The notes under the pieces: model-generated
Databases searched by the model: none
Told to the model about the DNA's origin: nothing
Seen by the model: the letters and a program-made list of their open reading frames with translations, nothing else
Origin: Megaleporinus macrocephalus
Taxonomy: Eukaryota; Chordata; Actinopteri; Characiformes; Anostomidae
Assembly (NCBI GenBank): GCA_021613375.1
Contig: CM038704.1
Coordinates: 5,811,655-5,875,654, forward strand
Direction of reading: 5' to 3'
Length of the DNA stretch: 64,000 bases
Shown here: piece by piece, positions 48,601 through 58,581 of the stretch
Position numbering within the stretch: the first letter of the stretch is position 1
Layout: every line of letters starts with the position of its first letter
Program-made: the position numbers and the translations under genes

Positions 48601-51600
48601 GGTGGTGTAGTGGTTAGTACGGTGGTATAGTGTTTAGTAAGGTGGTGTAGTTGTTAGTATGGTGGTGTAGTGGTTAGTATGGTGGTGTAGTGGTTCGACC
48701 GGTAGCTGTAGTTTACGGTGGTGTAGTGGTTAGTATGGTGGTAGTGGTTAGTACGGTGGTATAGTGTTTAGTAAGGTGGTGTAGTGGTTAGTATGGTGGT
48801 GTAGTGGTTAGTACGGTGGTGTAGTGTTTTAACGGTGGTAGTGGTTAGTATGGTGGTGTTGTGTTAGTAAGGTGGGGATGTGTTTGGTGGGTAGTTTAGG
48901 TGGTGTAGTGGGTTAGTATGGTGGTTTAGGTTAGTACGGTGGGTAGTGGTGTTAGTATATGGTGGTGTAGTGGTTAGTATGGTGTAGTGGTTAGTATGGT
49001 GGTGGGGTTAGTACGGTGGTGTAGTGGTTAGTATGGTGGTGTGGTTAGTGGTTATTTGTTTAGTAAGGTGGTGTAGTGGTTAGTATGGTGGTGTGTGGTT
49101 TTATGGTGGTGTTGGTTAGTACGGTGGTATAGTGTTTAGTAAGGTGGTGTAGTGGTTAGTACGGTGGTGTAGTGTTAGTATGGTGGTGTAGTGTTTAGTA
49201 AGGTGGTGTAGTGGTTAGTATGGTGGTGTAGTGGTTAGTACGGTGGTATAGTGTTTAGTAAGGTGGTGTAGTTGTTAGTATGGAGGTGTAGTGGTCAGCG
49301 CGGTAGTGTAGTGGTGTGGAGTGACAGCCCATTCTTTATCCATAGGGTTTAATATGATGTCGGCCCCACGTTTGCAGCTATAACAGCTTCAACTCCTCTG
49401 CGAGGGCTCTCCACACGGTTTAGGAGAGTGTTTATGGAAATTTTTTGTCAGTACATGTTTATGCAGCCCTAGTTTTTGCTCAGTGATTGGTCCGAATGCT
49501 GGAGGAGAATGATGCACATGCTGAGATATTATTGGCTAGTGTATGCCTCAAACACAATGGTGAACGTCTGACAGTGTTTAGAGGTGGACAGAAAACGTTC
49601 AATCAAAGATTATAGAGAAACTAGACTTCTGACTCTTAAAGGACACCACTGGCTGTGTTTAGGTATAGAAGGTACATCTCGATTTCAGGCAGGTCTTACT
49701 GCGTACGCAGCAGCTTTGAGCTCAACCAGTCTTGTTTCTCACCTCAGTGCCGAAGCTGGGATCTGGGCTGGTGTGCTGGGGTCGAAGGTCAACTTGACCG
49801 ACGTCCTCTGGAGTTTTTGGAGCTTTTATTGCTTCTGGAGTTTCTGGAGCTTTTGGAGCTACTAGAGTTTTTGGAGTTTCTGGAGCTTTTGGAGTTTCTG
49901 GAGCTTTCCTGCTCTCCTTCTTCTCAGGAGCAGTTACAGAGGAGGTAATAGTGACTGGAACCAGTGGTTCAGTAGACCTTTAAAACAAACACATACAACA
50001 GAAGAGTCAACACTAACAATATGAACTGTCTGTCTCTTCTGTAACCACCGGTTACACTCCCATATGGCCAGTGCAGCTGATACAATGGACAGTGTGTACA
50101 GATACAAGGAGCTGGTTTTAACCTCCAGACTCCAGAAACTTCTAATTACGTTAAAATGTAAAATAAAGTCTTGCTATCGCTAAGAAACTAATTCACCACT
50201 TAAAACTTGTGCTGGATCAATAGTATTCAGACGAATGCAAAGCATTCAGTGTGAGACTAAATACAAAACCAGCCAATATTAACATAAAGCATGATTCCAG
50301 ACTTGTGCATCTGTACGTGAGGTGTTTGTGTATTCTCACTCACTTCTGAACTGACTCCTCCTCCGGTTTGCTCTCTTTGATGGAGGGCTTGCGAAGAGCA
50401 GGCGTGTCTGTGTACTCTCTGAAACTCTCCGACACGTTGGGGCATAGAATCTACACAATCAGCGACGAACAGGACAGTTAAACTCAGCTCAACTCCACTC
50501 GACCAAGATTTAATTCAGAAAAAGCACTCAGAGCTGAAACATCTATAACTTTAATATGAGACAGTGGGGCTGAACTGCTATAGGCTGGATGGATGGATAT
50601 ACACCAATCAGCTGATACATTAAAACCACCTCCTTGTATCTACACACACCGTCCACTGTATCAGCTCCACTGACCATACAGGAGCTCCACTTACAGACTG
50701 TAGTTCATCTGATTCTCTGTATACTTTATTACTCTGTTCTTTAATGATCAGGACCCCCACAGGACCACCACAGAGCAGATACTATTAGGGAGGTGGGTCA
50801 TTCTCAGCACTGCAGTGACACTGACATAATGGTGGTGGTGTGTTAGTGTGTGTTGTGCTGGTGTGAGTGGATCAGACACAGCAGTGCTGCTGCTGCTGGA
50901 GTGTTTAAACACCTATCTGTGTCCACCAACCAAAACTATCCAGACAGCAGTGTCCTGTGGGCGGCGTCCTGTGTCCACTGATGAAGGACTAGAGGAACAC
51001 AAACTGTGCAGCAGCAGATGAGCTACTGTCTCTGACTTTACATCTACAAGGTGGACCAGCAAGTAGTAGGAGTGTCTAATAGAGTGGACAGTGAGTGGAC
51101 ACAGTGTTTAAACACTCCAGCAGCACGAATGCTACGAATGACCCACCACCCTAATAGTATCTGCTCTGTGGTGGTCCTGTGGGGGTCCTGATCATTAAAG
51201 AACAGAGTAATAAAGTATACAGAGAATCAGATGAACTACAGTCTGTAAGTGGAGCTCCTATATGATCAGGACAGTGTGTGTAGATAGAGGAGGTGATGTA
51301 ATGTTCTGGCTGATGGGTGTATGTAAATGAGTTGGTTCCCGTGACTCAAAACTTAATTTTAAGTGTGTGCACACTCAGTTTTACCTTAAGCTCCGCCCTC
51401 AGCAGGATCTGACTCTCTGGAGAAGCTCCCTCCAGATTGAGCCACTGGTCCAGCAGCAGGTCTGGCTGAGAGAGCAGGTCCCTCACTGGAATCACCACAG
51501 AGCCCAGAGAGAAATCCCAGCAGTGGGACAGCTAGAGAGGGGAAGGCCACAAGGGACATGAGCTAATAAAGTAAAAATGTTGATTTTAGTTCGAATGGAC

Positions 51601-54600
51601 GTCAGATACTCCGGCTATTCTCATACCTTCACTTTGAGCTCCTCCTTGGTGGGGTCCCGCACCAGAAAGTGAAAAGCCTCGTTCCACTGTGGCGATCTGG
51701 TGCGATCGCAAACCTTCAGGTGAAAAGATGAAAACACTTTCAATGGAAAGAGGTCAGAATGTCCAGTTGTAACTAGATGTTTGTTATATAAATGTTTGTT
51801 AAGGAGTTACAAACGCCTCCTCAGAGGTCGGGGCGGCATATTTTATCTTTCTTGCGCCACTTACCACGTTCACAACCATCTGAGTGTTTTCATTTTAAGT
51901 TTTAACCCAATAATCAACACCACAGTACAGCGGTTGGACAATGAAACTGAAACACCTGGTTTTAGACCACAGTCATTTATTAATATGGTGTAGGGCCTCC
52001 ATTTGTGGGCAATACAGCGTCAGTTGGTCTTGGGAATGACGTATTCAAGTCCTGCACAGTGGTCAGAGGGATTTTAAACCATTCTTCTTGCAGGACAGTG
52101 TTCAGGTCACTACGTGATGCTGGTGGAGGAGAACGTTTCCTGACTCGCTCCTCCAAAACACCCCAAAGTGGCTCAATAATATTTAGATCTGGTGACTGTG
52201 CAGGCCATGGGAGATGTTCAACTTCACTTTCATGTTCATCAAACCATCTTTCTCCAGTCCTGCTGTGTGTATTGGTGCATCGTCATCCTGATACACGGCA
52301 CCGCCTTCAGGATATGGCGGCCATCTAGCACAAGTATTGGGCCAAGGGAATGCCAATGATATGTCACCCCAAACCACCCCAAATCACTGATCCTCCCCTA
52401 TGCTTCACTCTGGGCATGCAACAGTCTGGGTGGTACGCTTCTTTGGGGCTTCTCCACACCGTAACTCTCCCAGATGTGGGAAAAAACAGTAAAGGTGGAT
52501 CATCAGAGAACAATACATGGTTCACATTGTCCACAGCCCAAGATTTGAGCTCCTTGCACCATTGAAACTGACGTTTGGCATTGGCACGAGTGACCAAAGG
52601 TTTGGCTATAGCAGCCCGGCCGTGTATATTGACCCTGTGGAGCACCTGACGGACAGTTCTGGTGGAAACAGGAGAAGCTGAGGTGCACATTTAACTCTGC
52701 TGTGATTTGTTCAGCTGTGGTTTTATGTTTTTTGGATACAATCCAGGTTAGAACCCAACATCCCTTTCAGACAGCTTCCTCTTGCGTCCACAGTTAATCC
52801 TGTCGGATGTGGTTGGCCCTCTTGGTGGTCTGCTGACATTACCCTGGATACCGTGACTCTTGATACATCACAAAGACTTGCTGTCTTGGTCACAGATGCA
52901 CCAGCAAAATGTACACTAACAATTTGTCCTCTTTTGAACTCTGGTACGTCCCATAATGTTGTGTTATTGTAATATTTTGAGCTAAACTGTCTCTTACCTG
53001 CTAACTGAACTTCACACTCTGATCTTACTGGCGTAATGTGCAGTTAATGAAGGTTGACCACCAGACTGGTCCAATTTAGCCATGAAACCACCCACACTAA
53101 CATGACAGGTGTTTCAGTTTCATTGTCCAACCCCTGTACGTTATATTTATGAATATACACAAACACCAATCCGTCAGAGGCTCAATGATCCCTGCTTATT
53201 CTCAACCACCCCCCCCCTCCTCTCTGATTAAAGTCTGTTATACGCACAAATACATAGTCCAGCAAGAGCTATAAAACCAGAGACAGAGAGTTGGACATAT
53301 GGTGAGTTGGTGAGACTTAGCAGCCTCTACTTTAAAACTCCAACAGCTCACCCAACCGTCCTCAACACGGCGAAAGTTGTAAAGCAGCCCACGGTACTCC
53401 GTAAATCCTCTTTGGTATCCAAGTTTATGCATCCCAGCATAAAAAAATAATCCAACAGGAAAAACCACACCAACAGGACAAACAGAACTTCCAACGCAAG
53501 TTTTTAGCTTCAGAACACCACAGCAGCTAGACGCTGCTGTTGACTCACAGTCGCCGACTGGCCTAGATATTAAACATACTAGATATTAGCTGGGCGAAGG
53601 CAATTAGTTGGCGACTACTCGGCGTCTTTCAGCAGTTCACACTACACGACTGAGCGAGTGCCGAGTGGTGAACAACCAGGCTTAAATCGTGTAGCGTGAA
53701 CTTGCCATAACCTGCTAAGCTGCCCTGGTTTCCTTGTCATCTCTTCTATCAGCCCATCTCACCTTTGCATCCGAGTGTTCTGATTGGTTACATTGGGACA
53801 ATAAGATGAGTTCTATTTACAAGACAATGATAATCCATTGTAATGGGTGCCTTGATAACAGTCCTATCACTCTGTAGCAAAGCTACCAGCGATGCACGAC
53901 TGGAACCAGCAGGTTTTCGCTCAACAGTACACTCAGCCAGAATATCCTTTTACGGGGGGAACATGAACATTGGATTTAAATACTGCAGTTACACCTGCAC
54001 TGAAAACCCCTAGTGCACCTGCACCACTCCTCGCTTCTTACGTTCAGTGTAGCGTTAATTCCTTAAACTTTATTCAAACACAAAGTTAACTTTTCCCTCA
54101 ACAAATTCAAATCCTGGCCCATGACGTCCCAATTTCTATAATCCATAAATGTTTTGTATTGGCTTCGGCAGATATGTACATCAGAATGGGCCCACAGTTT
54201 GCATATTAGTGCATATCTAGTCTGTAAGTGCTTTTTTAATTAACTATAGGTATGAAATGGGGGGCTTCACTCACCGTTGTTTTGCGTGTAGCCCCTCCTA
54301 GAACAAGTTCAACACCAGCTTTAGGCTCTTTTCCACTTTTCTTCATCTGCACACATACACACAAAACACATTTAACAAAGGCAACGAGACTGCAATATAT
54401 GTCCAATACTATATGTCCAAAAGTATCCAGACATATATAATTACTGGCGTAGGAACCGGGGAGGATGGGGGGGACGTGTCCCACTCAATATCAGAAACAA
54501 GTGAATTTGTCCCACCAAAAACTTAATCCACAGAAAAGCAGAAACGGCGTTTTGGCAGCCTTCGCAATTCACACGCTGTGTTTGTTGTTAGCAACGGGCT

Positions 54601-55461
54601 CTGGTTGTTAGGTGGTCTGGGTGTTTCACTGTGTTAAGACTTGTGTTGAGATGCCTGTTTAGAAATATCCTGCAGTCAAATATCCTGCAGTCAGCAGCTG
54701 GGCCGAGCTCTCACCTCGCTGGAGTGTCGGGTAGTTCACGCCAGCTTTAAACACGAGGTCAGTGATGAGAGCAGTGAACAACAACACTGACCATATACAC
54801 TGTAATAAAACAGTTTTAGTGTAATGTGTTGTTATGGTAACAGACTAGGAGGGTTTGGGTAAGCTAATGTTTATATTAACTTTAGTCAGAAAGCACTCTG
54901 AAACGTAAAGTTACATTACTCTCTGGCCACGCCCCCAAACTACAGACCGCTACTACACTACATACGTAAAGTAATAAAATAAATATATTAATTAATAAAA
55001 AAGGACGCCATTGTTAGAAGTGCTTTCAGTATGTAATGTTCTAGAGGGTGCTGTTTGGGACACAGCCTTACTGTCTACCATTAATGTTAGTCTTGTCTAG
55101 TCAGGAAAACTTACATTTATTTGTAATTTCATTTTAGCATTATGCCCAAAATATATTTTAATAATTTTTTGGTTATATGTGTACATAATCCAGACATTGT
55201 TTTCTGACAGTGGTACAATGTAATGTGAAGTGTCTAGTTTAGTTAGTAAAGTGATCTTTATTTGGATTTATCTAATAATAAACAGATGTACAGATAATGT
55301 TATATTTTTAGTCACGGTTTTAGTATAATGTGTTGTTATGGTAACAGAGTTTGGGTAAGCTAATGTTTATATTAACTTTAGTCAGAAAGCACTCTGAAAC
55401 GTAAAGTTACATTACTCTCTGGCCACGCCCCAAACTGCAGACCGCTACTACACTACACAAA

Positions 55462-55504
<43 letters not shown>

Positions 55505-58500
55505 AATTAATGAATAAATAAAAGGACTCTATCGTTAGAAGTGCTGTCAGTAGTGCAGTATATAATGTTCCAGAGGGTGCTGTTTGGAACACAGCCTTAC
55601 TGTCTAACATTAATATTAGTCTAGTCTCATCAGGAAACCGTAACCTTATTTTTCTTGTCATTTCATTTCAGCAATATGCCGCCACAGAAAATATTTTTTT
55701 TTGTTATGTTTAATCCACACATTGTATGTATAATTTAAAAGTTTTCTAACAGCAGTACCATGTAATGTGGAGTATCTAGTTTAGTTTAAAAAGTGATCTT
55801 TAATTGGATTTATCTAATAATAATCAGACGTACAGATAATGTTGTATTTTGTTTATTTATTTATAATTTACTGTAATTCCACAAATGTTGTTCTACGTTA
55901 CTATACATACAGTGATTTACTACCTTACCTACAGTGGAATCAGCTTACAGGTAATATTTAAGGGATAGGGTGGGCTTTGGCTGATATTAGCAAATGTGCC
56001 TCCCCCTAATGTCAAGCCCGCTCCTACGCCCTTGTAGATAATCTTCAGAGAAAAGCAATGACCAATAAAACAGGACGCTCTGGAGCAGATGCACATGAGC
56101 CTAAGGTCACCATGGCCAAAGTTAAGCAAGGGCCCAAAGATCTGTTCTGTGGATCAGCACAGGGATGAGCTGGATTGATACTGAAATGATCATACAGCAT
56201 CAGTACCTGATCTCTCTAACGCTAAGATAAAAGCAATCAAATCCACACAGCAATGTTCCAATAACTAGTGTTAAGACTTCTCAGAGGAGCAGAGGTTGCT
56301 ACTGGAGGAAAGGAGAAACAGACTCACTATTATTGCCCTTCAGTGCAGAAGAAACTCTGCTGTCCACAAACTTTTGGACATGACAGTGTAAGAACTCTAT
56401 TTAAGGCTAATGTTAAGTTCAGGAAATAGCCACGGTCAGAGACAGAGACAGACACAGCCTCAGCAGACACAGTGAAGGATGGGCAGTAATGCACTCACAG
56501 GGAGATCATGCGCAGCCTCCAGATACACAAACAGCAGGGCCGCGGCCGGCACGGCCTTGTTCAGGTACGAGCTCTTTGCCTGGTAGCGCAACACCTGTGA
56601 TAATGTTTAGGTATAAAACAGAAGAAAACAGAGAGGTTAGCAAGTCTCATCAGAATCACTTTACTGATCAAAACTTGTGGGAGGAATTGTCCTGGTGAAA
56701 GAGGTGCATACATAAACGAACGACACAGTAAAATATTTAAAAACATCATAACCTGATTGGTTAAGAGGTGTTCGACCACAGTTGACTACACTTTTCACAA
56801 TCACACTACTGAGCCCCAGTAAAGTGAGATTTCTGGTTGGCAGCTGAGACCAAAAGAGCTCTGGCTCGGTGTGAAAAGCCAGTGCTTTGTCGCCCCCTCC
56901 TGGCGCAAATATGTAAAACTGCTTTTGTATTTAACTTTTTGAGAAGTGCGGACCACTCTGAGGAACTCTGAGGAACTTGGGGCTGGAGTTCTGGGCGGCT
57001 TCAGCTGCTGGGGTTGAAGCCAGGAGGAGCTGGGGGAGGTGGGGTGCGAATTTTCGTCAGGAGACGGTGAGGGTGGAGGAGTGGTTTATATGGAGTGTAT
57101 AATACTTGAGGGGTGGAGTTAGGACGTGGTCCTTCTCCCAAACTTAGTTATTTCATAACTTCATTTGTGTGTGTTTATGTACCAAACACAGTCACAATTA
57201 ATTGTCAGCCTCTCTTTATCCCAGACTTTTGTTACTGTGTCTTTAAGATAGATAAGATAAACAAGCTCTGTTCTGATTGGCTGTCCTGTATCGTCCTTCA
57301 TTCAGAAAAACACTCCGAACAGAAACACTCCTTAGAACTTTAAATACAAGTGGGTGGGGTTACACTGCTATAGGCTGGATATGTGGAAATACGTGAATAA
57401 GTTGGTTTATGTGACATCACAGAGACAAAGCATTGAAAACAGTTCATTTCCATATACGGACTGTAAAGACAGGCAGACTTAAAAATGTTTTAAAGTTTAA
57501 AGGTTACTTATTACCTTGTAGTCCTATATTTATAAAGTATGTAGGATTTGGAGACTATGGAAATATGTAATTGCATGCAATGTGCATAAGAACATTGCGT
57601 AAGGTTGTGTTGTTGTTGTGCTTCAGACCCCAACAAGAGCAGTGAAGGAGAATTCAAAGAGAACTCAGTCAAAACTTGATGCGTCTTCTCAGGATGTGAG
57701 TGAATTATCTACTGTTGTCATCGCATCTTCATCAGCACGATAATGATTGTGAGATCATTAGAGACCTAAACATTCAGCCGGATCATATTTTATTGGATTT
57801 CTATGAAGTTTATGCTTTACTCACCATTGGAAATTAAAGCGTATCTGTTCTGCAAGACTGAATTAATCAATTCAATGTGAACTGGCCTTTAGAGTTTATG
57901 TGCAGAGAGGTCTGGAGAGCTGTCCACTTACCTGCTGCAGTTTATCCGACTCAGTTACTCTGGGCAGCCACTCCAGAGCCAGATGAACCCGTCCATGTTT
58001 GACGTCACTCAGAGTGAACCACTGAGACGCAGAGAATGTTCTATTAAACCTCACAATATTTCTATCTGAATTCTGTGTTTGAACACAAACACTATATACA
58101 TTTATTAGTGTGTATGTGTATGTGGGTTCTTCGCTTCCCCCTAGTGTGTGTGTTCACTAGTGTGTGTGTGTATGTGGGTGTTTCATTGCCCCCTAGAGTG
58201 TATGTTCAGTAGTGTGTGTGTATGGGGGGGGGTTCAGTGCCCCCTAGTGTGTGTGTTCTCTAGTGTGTGTATGCGGGTGTTTCACTTCCCCCCTAGTGTG
58301 TATGTTCAGTAGTGTGTGTGTGGGGGGGGGTTCAGTGCCCCCCTAGTGTGTGTGTTCACTAGTGTGTGTGTATGTGGGTGTTTCAGTGCCCCCTAGTGTG
58401 TGTGTTCACTAGTGTGAGTGTATGCGGGTGTTTCAGTGCCCCCTAGTGTGTGTGTTCACTAGTGTGAGTGTATGAGGGATTTTCACTGCCCCCTAGTGTA

Positions 58501-58507
58501 TGTGTGT

Positions 58508-58541
<34 letters not shown>

Positions 58542-58547
58542 TAATAA

Positions 58548-58581
<34 letters not shown>

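Larger units (their letters stand above)
54411..56390 (+). mobile_element. Tc1-like non-autonomous element, copy C, split by a nested insertion
   Basis: Left end TATGTCCAAAAGTATCCAGA at 54412-54431. Right part from about 56032 (CTTGTAGATAATCTTC, AAAGCAATGACCAATAAAA) to ACAAACTTTTGGACATGACA at 56366-56385. About 1.6 kb of unrelated DNA lies between the two parts. Confidence 0.7.

Noticed and set aside
47240..49316. Tandem tRNA genes
   Set aside because: Units are only 20 bp and lack a box B, acceptor stem or anticodon arm; only a box A-like resemblance exists.
49584..49948. Plus-strand frames with LLEFLEL repeats
   Set aside because: Antisense of the KAPETPK linker exon.
52005..52328. 107-codon plus-strand frame
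   Set aside because: Antisense of the decayed transposase in the Tc1-like element.
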